The notes beneath the pieces were generated by a model. The model worked only from the letters and a program-made list of their open reading frames with translations, was not told the DNA's origin and ran no database searches. From contig NZ_CABPRU010000002.1 of the NCBI RefSeq assembly GCF_902459705.1, positions 496,001 to 560,000 of the forward strand: a stretch of DNA of 64,000 nucleotides, in the 5' to 3' direction. Shown piece by piece: positions 35,102 through 44,214 of this stretch (its first letter is position 1; each line of letters begins with the position of its first letter). This stretch comes from Pandoraea terrigena (GTDB lineage Bacteria > Pseudomonadota > Gammaproteobacteria > Burkholderiales > Burkholderiaceae). A program made the position numbers and the translations under genes.

Positions 35102-35755
35102 TCAGCGTGACTCGAGTTTGACAGTCACGCTGTGCGAGCGCACGGTGATCGCGCCCGGCTGGCGCGTCAAACCGCCAACGGTCAACTGCTCGGGCTTGAA
35201 CGTATAGAGCGGCGCGTCCTGCAGCAACTGCATCGCGATCAATGCCCCGGCCGCGTTCAGTTGACGCGACCAGCGCTCGGGCAATCCGTCGATCGTGAAC
35301 GTCTCCACCTCCGGATCGCGCAGCACGACCGACATCGTCGCCGGGTCGTAAGCGAGCGCACTGTCGATGGCGAGCATGCCAGAGAGCGGCGCGCCACCGA
35401 ACGGATGCGTCACCGTGGCGTCGACCGACACCGCCAGGCGATTGCGCTCCGGCAGCAGGGTCAAGCGCGGATGCGAAAGGTTGACGTCAAGCACCGCCAG
35501 CACGCGGCGGTCGAACGGAAACTTGCGTTCGAGCGCACGTTGCAACTGACTCTCGGAGAAGGTGTAGTCGTTGCCGAATGGCAACCCCGCACAAGCGGCA
35601 AGCCCGGCGGCAAGCGCCGTCGCGCCGGCCAGCGCCAGCCAACGGCGGCGCGTGAGGCCATACGGGCGTCGACACGGCAGGCGCGAGGTGTCCTGCGGCG
35701 CAAGCCCGTCGCACTGCTGACGAATTCGCTGATCTGGATGAAGACTACCCGGCAT
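35102..35755 (-). CDS. DUF1439 (YceB-like) lipoprotein
   Basis: The 217-residue product has an Arg-rich N-terminal region followed by a hydrophobic stretch and a lipobox: RRRWLALAGATALAAGLAAC, with the cysteine as lipidation site. The mature part reads TFSESQLQRALERKFPFDRRVL and ends in beta-rich segments, as in YceB/DUF1439 proteins. Function is unknown; an inner- or outer-membrane lipoprotein is expected. The 30 residues before the signal-like segment are unusual, but no alternative start codon in frame was found nearer to it. The twin-Arg-like TRRRW may be coincidence. Confidence 0.75.
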   Translation of the reverse strand: MPGSLHPDQRIRQQCDGLAPQDTSRLPCRRPYGLTRRRWLALAGATALAAGLAACAGLPFGNDYTFSESQLQRALERKFPFDRRVLAVLDVNLSHPRLTLLPERNRLAVSVDATVTHPFGGAPLSGMLAIDSALAYDPATMSVVLRDPEVETFTIDGLPERWSRQLNAAGALIAMQLLQDAPLYTFKPEQLTVGGLTRQPGAITVRSHSVTVKLESR

Positions 35756-35824
35756 GACAAATTCCGCGACTGGGCGCCCAGCGCCCCAACACGCGCGACT
35801 ATAGCATCCGCGTGCGGCGCCCTG

Positions 35825-36088
35825 CTACGCGGTCACAGGGGCGGTCATCACTTCGAGTCGGGTCAACCAGGCGATGGCCTGCGCGCGATCGTTCGCGCAC
35901 ATCTCGGCCGAGGGCTGCAACGATCCGCAGACCGCCGGACGCGACGGGCTACCGAAGATCCGGCAACGGTCCTCGTCATCCAGCTGCACACAGCGGGTGT
36001 TCGCAGGCTTGCCGTTCGGCATGCCGGGAATGGGCGTCGAGATGGACGGCGCGATGCAGCATGCCGCGCAGCGGGGACGACACTGCAT
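35825..36088 (-). CDS. YkgJ-family cysteine cluster protein
   Basis: The 87-residue protein starts [17 protein letters not shown]. The Cys pattern CxxxCxxCC near the N-terminus, then C33, C42 and C54, with [23 protein letters not shown] between, fits the YkgJ/UPF0153 family of putative iron- or zinc-binding clusters. Function is unknown. It starts 5 bases downstream of the SDR stop and is in the same orientation, so the two probably form an operon. A start four codons earlier is possible. Confidence 0.85.
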   Translation of the reverse strand: MQCRPRCAACCIAPSISTPIPGMPNGKPANTRCVQLDDEDRCRIFGSPSRPAVCGSLQPSAEMCANDRAQAIAWLTRLEVMTAPVTA

Positions 36089-36093
36089 GACGC

Positions 36094-36876
36094 TCACCAC
36101 GGCAAATGCCCGGTGCCGTCGAAAAATCCCCCGGTCACCAATCCGCGCTCGCCGAGTGCCAGCATGAGCACATTGCGCGCACCGTCAGCCACGCCCTGCC
36201 GCGCGCGCTTGCCGTTCGCATCGACCGTCAGGTCGGCAGGTGCGCCCGGATCGACCGAGTTCACCGTGATCGACGTCTCACGCAACGTTTGCGCGAGCTG
36301 CACCGTCAGCATGTTCAAGGCGGCCTTCGACGCGTTGAACCCGATCTGCCGGAACGCCGCATGCTCCCACGCCGGATCGTTGTTGCGCGCCAGCGAGCCC
36401 AGGCCGCTCGACACGTTCACGATATGCGCGCCCGTCGAGCGCGCGAGCCACGGCAGCATCGCTTGTGTCACGCGCAAGGTGCCGAAGAAGTTGGTCGCGA
36501 ACACCCGCTCGACGGCCTCGATGGACGCCTTCTCAGGCGCATCGTCACGCGGATCGCTCACCCCCGCGTTGTTCACCAGCACGTCGAGCCGACCGTAGTA
36601 GCGGCCAATCCGATAGGCCGCCGCGTGCAACGTCTCGGGCCGCAGCAGGTCGATCACCAGCGTCTCCGCCTGAAATCCGGCCTCGCGCAACGGCTCGACC
36701 ACCACGTCCCCTTTAGCCGGCTCGCGTGCGCCCACCAACACCGTCATGCCTGCCTCGGCAAGCCCGCGCGCGACTTCCTGCCCTATGCCTCGGGTCGCGC
36801 CTGTCACCAGCGCCACACGTCCCAGATGGCGTTCGGCATCCGCGCGCACCGTATTCTCGATGGCGTCCCGTTTCAT
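36094..36876 (-). CDS. Short-chain dehydrogenase/reductase with Phe replacing the catalytic Tyr
   Basis: The 260-residue protein has a classical SDR layout: the NAD(P)-binding motif [14 protein letters not shown] near residues 23-36, [11 protein letters not shown], the catalytic serine region [13 protein letters not shown], and [11 protein letters not shown]. In the active-site YxxxK motif the Tyr is Phe (codon TTC), while the Lys is kept. Loss of the Tyr hydroxyl normally abolishes reductase activity, so either a different tyrosine substitutes or the enzyme has an altered role. It is divergent from a TetR gene across 98 bases, a usual regulator-target layout. The start at 36876 was preferred over a 20-residue extension. 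Confidence 0.87.
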   Translation of the reverse strand: MKRDAIENTVRADAERHLGRVALVTGATRGIGQEVARGLAEAGMTVLVGAREPAKGDVVVEPLREAGFQAETLVIDLLRPETLHAAAYRIGRYYGRLDVLVNNAGVSDPRDDAPEKASIEAVERVFATNFFGTLRVTQAMLPWLARSTGAHIVNVSSGLGSLARNNDPAWEHAAFRQIGFNASKAALNMLTVQLAQTLRETSITVNSVDPGAPADLTVDANGKRARQGVADGARNVLMLALGERGLVTGGFFDGTGHLPW

Positions 36877-36974
36877 CACTGCTCCCGTCGATTGACCTGT
36901 TGTGCTGCGCCCCACCGCGCGCAAATTTGTTAGCATGGAGTTTATGAAGAATCCTTCAGATTTTCTATTCGCAT

Positions 36975-37682
36975 ATGAAACCGGCCAGCCAAGCCCCCGG
37001 AACGCCCCGTAAGACGCCGCAGCAGGCGCGTTCGCGCGTCACCATCGACGCGATTTTCGAAGCGGCGCTTCAGGTTTTGCTGCTCGACGGCGGGCGTCAA
37101 CTGACCACGACGCGCGTGGCCGAACGAGCGGGCGTGTCGGTCGGCACCTTGTATCAGTACTTCCAGAACAAGCAGGTGCTGCTCTACGCGGTGCTCGGGC
37201 GGCACATCGACCGGATCGTCGAGACGGTGGAGGCGACCTGCCTGGCCTCGCACGCCCAGCCGCTCGAAACGATGGCGCAGACGCTCGCCAAGGCCTACGT
37301 CGGCGCGAAGATGACGGACATCGAAGAAGCCCAGGCACTGTATCGTCTCTCGGAAGATCTCGACGGGCGCGAGGTGTTCGCCGGCGCGTCCACACGCATG
37401 CATACGGCAGTCGTCGCCATGCTGAAAACGGCGCAAAATGCGCATTTCGACGATCCCGAGACGGTCGCGTTCGTGTTCCTGAACTCGATGACCGGCCCCA
37501 TCAAGGCGATTCTGGAGAATCGCGCGCCCGCCGGCACCTGCTACACGACGCTCGCCAGCCAGATCGCTGATCAGATGGCGACGATGTGCGGCGCGTATCT
37601 GCATCGCGTGGCCAGAACGGCCGACGCCGACCGCGCGCAGGAATCGCAGGCAGCGCAGGGGACGCCGAAAGTCGCCGCATAG
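36975..37682 (+). CDS. TetR-family transcriptional regulator
   Basis: The 235-residue protein has an N-terminal HTH (about residues 20-70): RVTIDAIFEAALQVLL, then TTTRVAERAGVSVGTLYQYFQNKQVLL, the standard TetR signature. The C-terminal ligand domain resembles the AcrR-like C-terminal group, and the last 20 residues form a polar tail. The divergent SDR gene is the likely target. The ATG at 36975 lies just after an A/T-rich stretch (36940-36974). No operator palindrome was clear. Confidence 0.9.
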   Translation: MKPASQAPGTPRKTPQQARSRVTIDAIFEAALQVLLLDGGRQLTTTRVAERAGVSVGTLYQYFQNKQVLLYAVLGRHIDRIVETVEATCLASHAQPLETMAQTLAKAYVGAKMTDIEEAQALYRLSEDLDGREVFAGASTRMHTAVVAMLKTAQNAHFDDPETVAFVFLNSMTGPIKAILENRAPAGTCYTTLASQIADQMATMCGAYLHRVARTADADRAQESQAAQGTPKVAA

Positions 37683-37869
37683 CGGCTGCATCGCCAGTAT
37701 CTCGGCGCTTGCACAGCGGCACCGTCTGGCGGCTTTCCGACGATGTCCAGGCCGCTTCGCAAGCCGTCGTTGCGTCGCTGCTGCGGCAAAAGTTCACGCA
37801 TCATCATGACTGTCGCCCGGAACTGGTAAAATGCCGGGTTGTGTTTGCCTACTACCCACGGTAATCGAA

Positions 37870-38538
37870 ATGAATTACGAACAGGCCCGCTTTAACATGA
37901 TCGAGCAGCAGATCCGTCCTTGGGATGTGCTCGACCAAGAAGTGCTCAATCTGCTCAAGCTCGTCAAGCGCGAGGAATTCGTGCCGACGGCCCAGCGCGC
38001 ACTCGCGTTCACCGACGTCGAGCTGCCGCTCCCGGGCGCCGCAATCGCCGACAAGAGCCAGCACATGATGTTTCCGCGCGTGGAAGCCCGCATCCTGCAG
38101 GCCCTCGCACCGAAGAAGCATGAGAACGTGCTCGAAATCGGCACGGGGTCGGGCTACATGGCCGCGCTGCTTGCCTACAATGCGCACCACGTCACGAGCA
38201 TCGAGTTCGACGCCAACCTCGCCCAGGCCGCCCAGCAGACGCTGCGCGCCAACGGCGTGACCAACGTGGAAGTCGTCAACGCCGACGGCGCACAAGGCTG
38301 GAGCGCCGCCGCGCCCTACGACGCGATCGCCATCTCGGGCGGCCTGGTCGAACTGCCGCAAGCGTTCCTCGACCAACTCAAGGTCGGCGGCCGTCTGGCA
38401 GCATTCATCGGGGGCAGCCCGGTCATGGAAGCCGTGCTCATCACGCGCGTGTCCGAGACCGAGTACCGCCGCGAGAACCTGTTCGAGACGCAAGTGGCCT
38501 ACCTGGTCGCGACGCAGCCGTCGCGCTTCAAGTTCTGA
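37870..38538 (+). CDS. pcm: Protein-L-isoaspartate O-methyltransferase family protein
   Basis: The 222-residue protein begins MNYEQARFNMIEQQIRPWDV, typical of the shorter proteobacterial Pcm-like group. It carries VLEIGTGSGYMAALLAY, the SAM-binding glycine motif. Pcm proteins repair isoaspartyl residues by carboxyl methylation in the cytoplasm. Members of this subgroup often lack proven activity, so the enzymatic call is moderate. It lies 33 bases upstream of the rhodanese gene, with which it probably forms an operon. Confidence 0.87.
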   Translation: MNYEQARFNMIEQQIRPWDVLDQEVLNLLKLVKREEFVPTAQRALAFTDVELPLPGAAIADKSQHMMFPRVEARILQALAPKKHENVLEIGTGSGYMAALLAYNAHHVTSIEFDANLAQAAQQTLRANGVTNVEVVNADGAQGWSAAAPYDAIAISGGLVELPQAFLDQLKVGGRLAAFIGGSPVMEAVLITRVSETEYRRENLFETQVAYLVATQPSRFKF

Positions 38539-38571
38539 GCCCCGGTCGCTCCCAAACGACACACGAACATC

Positions 38572-38895
38572 ATGCAAAACATCACACCGGCGCAATTGGC
38601 CCAGTGGCTCGCGGACGGGGACCGCAGCCAACCCACGCTCCTCGACGTGCGTGAGGATTGGGAAGTGCAGACCTGCCGCATTGCCCAGAGCCAGAACGTC
38701 CCGCTCGGCGACGTGCCCGCCCGTCTGACGGAACTCGACGCCGAAGTGCCGATCGTGTGCATCTGCCATCACGGCATGCGCAGTGCACGCGCCGCGATGT
38801 TCCTGGAACAACAGGGCTTTACCCAACTGTTCAATCTGGACGGCGGGATCGACGCCTGGGCTCGCCAGGTCGACCCGTCAATGCCGACCTACTGA
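38572..38895 (+). CDS. Rhodanese-like sulfurtransferase, single domain
   Basis: The 107-residue protein is one rhodanese domain: LLDVREDWEVQTCRI near residues 23-37, and the active-site loop CHHGMRS with catalytic Cys65. A six-residue CxxGxR loop is characteristic of sulfurtransferases such as GlpE, rather than of phosphatases with seven. A second Cys lies two residues before the catalytic one. It is in an operon with the pcm-type gene. A strong bidirectional terminator follows. Confidence 0.9.
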   Translation: MQNITPAQLAQWLADGDRSQPTLLDVREDWEVQTCRIAQSQNVPLGDVPARLTELDAEVPIVCICHHGMRSARAAMFLEQQGFTQLFNLDGGIDAWARQVDPSMPTY

Positions 38896-38983
38896 GCCAC
38901 GGCCGCACGCCCGCCGCAAGTCACCGCGCACGGGGGTAACGCTGATGAGGCGCGTGACGCGCCAGCACAGCGCATGCGCATAA

Positions 38984-39023
38984 AAAATGCCTCGCATGGC
39001 CCATTCGGCATGCGAGGCATTTT
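38984..39023. terminator. Bidirectional intrinsic terminator between rhodanese and waaA genes
   Basis: The perfect 15-bp arms AAAATGCCTCGCATG and CATGCGAGGCATTTT (38984-38998 and 39009-39023) enclose a 10-base loop, with A- and T-runs inside the arms. It serves the rightward rhodanese transcript and the leftward waaA transcript. Confidence 0.9.
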
Positions 39024-39081
39024 GCGTTTCGACGCGCGGCGCTGGGTTCAGATGTCGTCGTTGCGGCGTCGGTCCGGCAAG

Positions 39082-40392
39082 TCAGTCCTGCGCGGCAACG
39101 ACGCCCCCGTCGAGCCAACGGCCCAGCGCGGTGACGGTACGCGCGGTCGCGCCCTGATGCTGTCTCGCGAACAGCAGGGCGGCCGTGCGCATGGCGAGCC
39201 GCCGGTCGTCGTCGAGCAGCAGCTCGGCCAACGCCGTGGCAAGTCCGCCCGCATCGCTCACCCGCCGCGCGGCGCCCGCAGTCAGGGCGTTTTCACTGGC
39301 CTGCGTGAAGTTGAACATGTGCGGGCCGAAGACGACAGGCGTGCCCGCCGCACAGGCTTCGATCAGGTTCTGCCCGCCCAGCGGCAGCAGGCTGCCGCCA
39401 ATGAACGCGACATCCACCGCGGCGAAATACGCCGCCATCTCGCCCATCGAATCGCCAAGGACAACCTCGACGTCCGCGGGTAGCGGCGTGTCGTCGTCAG
39501 GCCATGCGCTGCGACGAACGTAGCGAATCCGCACCTTGTCGAGCATCTCGGCCACTTCGTCGAAACGCTGGGGGTGACGCGGCACCAGCACCAGCAACGA
39601 GCGCCGCCCCACATCCGAGGATGCCGCCAACATGGCGCGTGCGTGGAGCACCAGCGACTCCTCGCCGTCGCGCGTACTCGCGGCGAGCCACACCTTGCGC
39701 TCACCGAAACGCTCACGCCAACGGGCCCCCAGCGCGAGCTGCGCGGGCGGTGGCGTCATGTCGAACTTGAGGTTGCCCATCACGTCGACGTCGTTCGCGC
39801 CCAGCATGCGCAGACGCTCGGCGTCGGCATCACTCTGCGCAAAGACGCGGCTGAACCCGCCAAAGACAGGCTTGGCCGCATCGCCGAAGCGGGCGGCCCG
39901 CCGGAACGACCGCGCCGACATGCGCGCATTCGTCAGCACCAGCGGCACACCGCGCTCACGGCACGTGAAAATCAGATTCGGCCAGACTTCGGTCTCCATC
40001 ACCACGCCGACGCTCGGTCGCCATTGCTTGAGAAAGCGTCGGATCGGCCCGACCATGTCGTACGGCAGATAGCAACGCAGCACGCGGTCGCCGAACAGGC
40101 TCTCGCCCGTCGCGCGCCCGGTGGGGGTCATATGCGTGAGCAAGATGCCATGCGACGGATAACGCTCAAGCAACGCGTCGATGAGCGGCTGCGCGGCACG
40201 TGTCTCCCCGACGGAGACGGCGTGCACCCAGATCAACGGACGACCGGTGTGGGGCGGCGATTCGTAAAAGCCGAAACGTTCGCCGATGTGGCGGCGATAG
40301 CCGGGCTCGAACCGGCCGCGCCACCAAAGGCGCACCACGGCCAGCGGCGCGACGATCCACCAGAGCGCGCGATAGAGGAGACGCAGCAACAT
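39082..40392 (-). CDS. waaA: 3-deoxy-D-manno-octulosonic acid (Kdo) transferase
   Basis: The 436-residue GT-B enzyme is anchored by one N-terminal membrane helix (WWIVAPLAVVRLWW). It shows the WaaA pattern: IWVHAVSVGETRAAQPL with the catalytic Glu, LLTHMTPTGRATGESLF, VVMETEVWPNLI and LPLGGQNLIEACAAGTPVVFGPHMFNF near the C-terminus. It transfers Kdo from CMP-Kdo to lipid A precursor. Its start directly abuts the kdoO stop, and kdoO overlaps waaC, so the three LPS core genes form one coupled operon. Confidence 0.95.
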   Translation of the reverse strand: MLLRLLYRALWWIVAPLAVVRLWWRGRFEPGYRRHIGERFGFYESPPHTGRPLIWVHAVSVGETRAAQPLIDALLERYPSHGILLTHMTPTGRATGESLFGDRVLRCYLPYDMVGPIRRFLKQWRPSVGVVMETEVWPNLIFTCRERGVPLVLTNARMSARSFRRAARFGDAAKPVFGGFSRVFAQSDADAERLRMLGANDVDVMGNLKFDMTPPPAQLALGARWRERFGERKVWLAASTRDGEESLVLHARAMLAASSDVGRRSLLVLVPRHPQRFDEVAEMLDKVRIRYVRRSAWPDDDTPLPADVEVVLGDSMGEMAAYFAAVDVAFIGGSLLPLGGQNLIEACAAGTPVVFGPHMFNFTQASENALTAGAARRVSDAGGLATALAELLLDDDRRLAMRTAALLFARQHQGATARTVTALGRWLDGGVVAAQD

Positions 40393-41289
40393 TCAGATGA
40401 GCGCGCGATGCGTGAGACGTTGCAAGACCGCCAGCGGCGAGCACTCGGGGTGCACCATCGCTTCGGCGGGGAGGAAGAAGGTCTGCTCCATCATGAACTG
40501 GCCCGACATCACGGCGTGCGACGTCTGATCCGAGAAGCAGATCCACACGCAGCCTGGCGGGAACGGCATGGTCTGCTGGTCGGCAGCGCGCTGGTAGTCC
40601 ATGTCGGCCTTCATGCCGTCGTGCAGATGCAGCATGATGTGGTCATATCCGCTGCGCACACGCTTGGTGATGCCCACGGCGTTCTGCAGCCACGCCGACC
40701 CCGGCCACTGGGTGGGCACTTTCGGCAGAAAGCGTTTGGCGACGGTTTCGAACGGCTCGCCCACGCGCCAGACGCGCGGCTGGCCCGCCGGGTTGACGTT
40801 GGTGAACACGCGCAGGATGCGCTCGCCGTAGTTCGGGCGCGACGGAAAGGCATCGACGTGCAGCCGGCTGTCGTCCTTGCGCCACGAGGTCTGGCGCGTT
40901 TCGACCCGATGCAGACGCAGGCTCGTGGGTGCCGCGCGCAATTTGCCGCGATACTCGGGCATCAGGCCGTCGATCAGGCTGCACGCCTGCGTGTAGTAAC
41001 GCTTGACCAGCGCATGGACGGCGCGCTGCGTGCTGTCGTCGGCGGATACGCCGACCAGCACGTCGGTCCTGGGATCGAGGCTGATGTTCTTGCGCTTCGG
41101 GTCGGCAATCGCCGGATCGAGCAGGCGCTGCTGCGCGGCATCGATCGCGAAGGCCAGATGCGGGAAATACAGCACCTTGCCCGCCTCGACATCGGCCACC
41201 AGCGTCTCGCGCGGCACCGACAATTGTCCCCCCTGCCAGTCGCCGGATTCCACGGTGACGATCTGGCCGCTTTCGTTCATTTGGCTCAT
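40393..41289 (-). CDS. kdoO: Kdo 3-hydroxylase (Fe(II)/2-oxoglutarate dioxygenase)
   Basis: The 298-residue protein carries a 2-His-1-Asp iron site: H144-x-D146 in DSRLHVDAFPS, with a distal histidine at H258 in SDQTSHAVMSGQF. ERILRVFTNVNP and a Trp/Arg-rich context of this family are also present. It converts Kdo of lipid A-Kdo to D-glycero-D-talo-octulosonic acid (Ko), a modification found in Burkholderia and Yersinia. The gene lies between waaC and waaA, with an ATGA overlap to waaC, which confirms the LPS role. Confidence 0.9.
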   Translation of the reverse strand: MSQMNESGQIVTVESGDWQGGQLSVPRETLVADVEAGKVLYFPHLAFAIDAAQQRLLDPAIADPKRKNISLDPRTDVLVGVSADDSTQRAVHALVKRYYTQACSLIDGLMPEYRGKLRAAPTSLRLHRVETRQTSWRKDDSRLHVDAFPSRPNYGERILRVFTNVNPAGQPRVWRVGEPFETVAKRFLPKVPTQWPGSAWLQNAVGITKRVRSGYDHIMLHLHDGMKADMDYQRAADQQTMPFPPGCVWICFSDQTSHAVMSGQFMMEQTFFLPAEAMVHPECSPLAVLQRLTHRALI

Positions 41290-42311
41290 GCGCTTCGGTC
41301 CTCCCGGGGCGCGGCGGCGCCGCTCGGCGCGGGCAGCAGCGACGGTGCGAGCTGGTGCACGGCATCGCGGACTTGCGCCAGCGTTGGCTGATGTGCGGCG
41401 TCGCCAAGATTAACGATGCGCGGCGACCAGAATCCGCCGGTGCGCCACGCGGTGCTGAAATTGTATAACTCGATGGTGGGGCGGTTCAGCGCTGCGGCAA
41501 TATGCACCAGGCCGGTGTCCACGCCCACGGTGATCGCCCCGCGATCGATGAGGCCGACGACCTGCGACAGATTCATCTTCGGGGGCACCCAGGCGTCGTC
41601 ACCCAACGCGATGGCCAGTCGCAGCGACACCTCACGTTCGGCCGCGCTGCCCCACGGCAACACGATCCGCAACCCTTGCGACGCCAGATCGCGGCCCAGC
41701 GCAATCCAGTTGTCTTCCGGCCAGGTCTTGTCGTCTCGCGACGTGGCGTGCACGAACACCGCGTACGGCAGGTTCGGACACTGGCTGTGATCCGCGCGCT
41801 CGGTGGCAATGCCGAAATCGACGTCGCCCGGCACCTCGAAGCCCATCGCTTCGGCCACCAGCAGCCGCGAGCGCGTGACCACATGCGTATGCGGCTCGAT
41901 GCGCACGGTATGCCGGTAAAGATAGCGCACCGGCCACTCATAGCTGGCCCCCTCGGTCCGGTTGCCCAACCCCCACACGGCGCCGCGCGCCGTCCGCGCG
42001 ATCCAGCCGGTCTTGATCAGACCCTGCGTATCGATCACGTAGTCGTAAGGGGTTTCGCGCAAGGCGCGGCGGAATGCGCCGATTTCCTGCCAGGTGCGTG
42101 CCGCGAACGGGTGCTTGCGCCAGCGGCGCAGCGCGAAGGGAATGACCCGGCGCACCCCGCGCACGAGTTTGACGAGGTCGACGAAGCCCTCTTCCACTAC
42201 CCAGTCGATCTGGGCGTCGGGCGTATGGCGCAGGATGTCCTGCACCACGGGCATGTTATGGACGACGTCGCCGAGCGACGAGACTTTGACGATCAGAACC
42301 TGCAACCGCAC
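41286..42311 (-). CDS. waaC: Lipopolysaccharide heptosyltransferase I
   Basis: The 341-residue GT9 family enzyme adds the first L-glycero-D-manno-heptose to Kdo. It opens with VLIVKVSSLGDVVHNMPVVQDI, the standard WaaC N-terminus, and shows FVHATSRDDKTWPEDNWIALG and the donor-site GVDTGLVHIAAALNRPTIELY. It is the first gene of the coupled waaC-kdoO-waaA operon. The C-terminal 20 residues are variable. The 148 bases upstream, before the mutase stop, hold no gene. Confidence 0.94.
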   Translation of the reverse strand: MRLQVLIVKVSSLGDVVHNMPVVQDILRHTPDAQIDWVVEEGFVDLVKLVRGVRRVIPFALRRWRKHPFAARTWQEIGAFRRALRETPYDYVIDTQGLIKTGWIARTARGAVWGLGNRTEGASYEWPVRYLYRHTVRIEPHTHVVTRSRLLVAEAMGFEVPGDVDFGIATERADHSQCPNLPYAVFVHATSRDDKTWPEDNWIALGRDLASQGLRIVLPWGSAAEREVSLRLAIALGDDAWVPPKMNLSQVVGLIDRGAITVGVDTGLVHIAAALNRPTIELYNFSTAWRTGGFWSPRIVNLGDAAHQPTLAQVRDAVHQLAPSLLPAPSGAAAPREDRSA

Positions 42312-42459
42312 GCCCCGGCGGTTCGGCCGGGCCTCGTGAGCAAAACCGCGATTTTACCCCGACCCGGCCCACCGAACAGCGTTGATTGCGCTGTTCTCGC
42401 AGCGGTCCCCTTACGTCGTCCCGCGCCGGAGGTCCGGCGCCGGGTGCCCTGGCATCGCC

Positions 42460-43857
42460 TCAGAACGGCAGCTTGGCGTCGGGCTTCACGGTCAGGATCG
42501 CGCGGCGGAAGTCGTCTTGAATGCGCGCAATCGCCGCATCGCTGTCGGCCTCGAAGCGCAGCACGACGACCGGCGTGGTGTTCGACGAACGCGCCAGACC
42601 GAAGCCATCCGCATATTCGACACGCACGCCGTCGATCTTGACGATGTCCCGCGCCCCATCGAACCTGGCGGTCTCGCGCAGCTTGTCGATCAACGCGAAG
42701 TTCTCGCCTTCGGCCAACGGGATTTGCAACTCGGGCGTCGAGATCGAGTTGGGCAGCGCATTGAGCACCGCGCTCGGATCGGTCGTCTTCGACAGGATTT
42801 CGAGCAGACGCGCCCCCGTATAAAGGCCGTCGTCGAAACCGTACCAGCGGTCCTTGAAGAACACGTGGCCGCTCATCTCGCCCGCGAGCGGTGCGCCCGT
42901 TTCCTTGAGCTTGGCCTTGACCAGCGAGTGCCCGGTCTTCCACATCAGCGGCTCGCCGCCGTGCTTTTGCACCCAATCCGCGAGGTTGCGCGTGCACTTC
43001 ACGTCGTAGATGATCTTCTCGCCCGGATGACGGCTCAGCACCTCGGCGGCGAAGAGCATCAGTTGGCGATCCGGGTAGATGATCTGACCGTCCTTCGTGA
43101 CCACCCCGAGACGGTCGCCGTCACCGTCGAACGCCAGCCCGATTTCGGCATCGGTGGTTTGCAGCGTCCGGATCAGATCCTGGAGATTCTCCGGATGTGC
43201 GGGATCGGGGTGATGGTTCGGGAAGGTGCCGTCCACCTCGCAGAACAGCTCGATGACATCGCAGCCGAGCATCTGGAACAGCGCCGGGGCATAAGCGCCC
43301 GCCACACCGTTGCCGCAGTCCACCGCGATCTTCATCGGACGCGCCAGATGTACGTCACCCGCGATGCGCGCGCGGTACGACTCGCCGATCTCGTCGGCCG
43401 TGTACGTGCCCCGCCCCGTTTCGAAGTCCTGCTGTTCGATCAGCGTCGCCAGGCCCTGGATCGCGTCGCCGAAGATCGCCCGGCCGCGCAGCACCATCTT
43501 GAAACCGTTGTAGTCGGGCGGATTGTGGCTGCCCGTGACCATGATGCCGGAGTCGACGATCCGGCCATGCAGCGTGACATTCGTCGCGAAATACACCATC
43601 GGCGTGACAACGACACCGATATCGACGACATCGACCCCCGCGGCGCGCAGGCCGTCGGAGAGCGCACCGACCAGTTCGGGGCCGGACAGGCGGCCGTCGC
43701 GGCCGACGACGACGGCGTTGCCGCCTTCGCGACGCACCGCCGTGCCGAACGCGCGTCCGATCAGGTGCGCGACGTTGGCATCCAGGGTCTTGCCGACGAT
43801 GCCGCGAATGTCATAGGCCTTGAAAATCGCAGGCGAAACTTGCGTGGTTTGCGTCAT
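42460..43857 (-). CDS. Phosphomannomutase/phosphoglucomutase
   Basis: The 465-residue enzyme of the alpha-D-phosphohexomutase family (AlgC/ManB type) is complete. It has FKAYDIRGIVG at the N-terminus, phosphoserine S110 in VTGSHNPPDYNG, the magnesium loop FDGDGDRLG, and the sugar-specificity loop GEMSGHVFF. It interconverts mannose or glucose 1- and 6-phosphates and supplies nucleotide-sugar pathways for LPS and glycan synthesis. The start MTQTTQVSPAIF at 43857 gives the usual length. It is divergent from the glycan assembly cluster. Confidence 0.93.
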   Translation of the reverse strand: MTQTTQVSPAIFKAYDIRGIVGKTLDANVAHLIGRAFGTAVRREGGNAVVVGRDGRLSGPELVGALSDGLRAAGVDVVDIGVVVTPMVYFATNVTLHGRIVDSGIMVTGSHNPPDYNGFKMVLRGRAIFGDAIQGLATLIEQQDFETGRGTYTADEIGESYRARIAGDVHLARPMKIAVDCGNGVAGAYAPALFQMLGCDVIELFCEVDGTFPNHHPDPAHPENLQDLIRTLQTTDAEIGLAFDGDGDRLGVVTKDGQIIYPDRQLMLFAAEVLSRHPGEKIIYDVKCTRNLADWVQKHGGEPLMWKTGHSLVKAKLKETGAPLAGEMSGHVFFKDRWYGFDDGLYTGARLLEILSKTTDPSAVLNALPNSISTPELQIPLAEGENFALIDKLRETARFDGARDIVKIDGVRVEYADGFGLARSSNTTPVVVLRFEADSDAAIARIQDDFRRAILTVKPDAKLPF

Positions 43858-44150
43858 GGAAATAGATCTCTCGAAAACGAGGGAGGAAGACGTCATCCGA
43901 CGCGAGGGGCCGGGCGTATGGCCTGAGCGAACCCCATGCGTACCGGAAGTGGCAAGGTGCGACGGCCGGGAAGCCAACGCCGACCGCACAGCAAACGTGA
44001 AATCCCGGCAGGAAGCGCGGCCGGGATCGGCTGCATTACGCTAAAATTATACGGGACTTCGCCGCACTGCGACATTTCCCCAACCCCTTGTCATTGATCG
44101 CCGACCCTCCGTGGCCGCGCATCATGACCCGTGCGTGACGTCCCCCAGCA
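43858..44150. promoter_or_regulatory. Divergent promoter region between the mutase and the glycan cluster
   Basis: Together with the hairpin that follows, this forms a gene-free gap of 357 bases. The minus strand has a perfect -10 box TATAAT at 44051-44046, within the most A/T-rich stretch (44041-44052), suited to transcribe the mutase gene; a matching -35 box is poor. On the plus strand TAAAAT (44042-44047) is a weaker -10 candidate for the flippase operon. No small ORF with a ribosome binding site was seen. Confidence 0.4.
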
Positions 44151-44172
44151 CCGGCCTCTTGAGGCCGGTTTT
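44151..44172 (+). terminator. Terminator-like hairpin in the leader of the glycan cluster
   Basis: The perfect 8-bp stem CCGGCCTC / GAGGCCGG (44151-44158 and 44161-44168), with only TT between, is followed by TTTTG. No rightward gene precedes it, so it lies in the untranslated leader of the flippase operon, 43 bases before its start. It could act as an attenuator or as an insulating terminator with the promoter downstream. Confidence 0.6.
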
Positions 44173-44214
44173 GCTTATCTTGACTTGAGAACGAGTGAGC
44201 CGCGCGAGCGCCAC

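Noticed and set aside
39574-41391. Rightward open frame of about 600 codons
   Set aside because: It is antisense to waaA and kdoO; no domain pattern and no ribosome binding site.
42382-43926. Rightward open frame of about 510 codons
   Set aside because: It is antisense to the phosphomannomutase/phosphoglucomutase gene, whose active-site motifs are intact.
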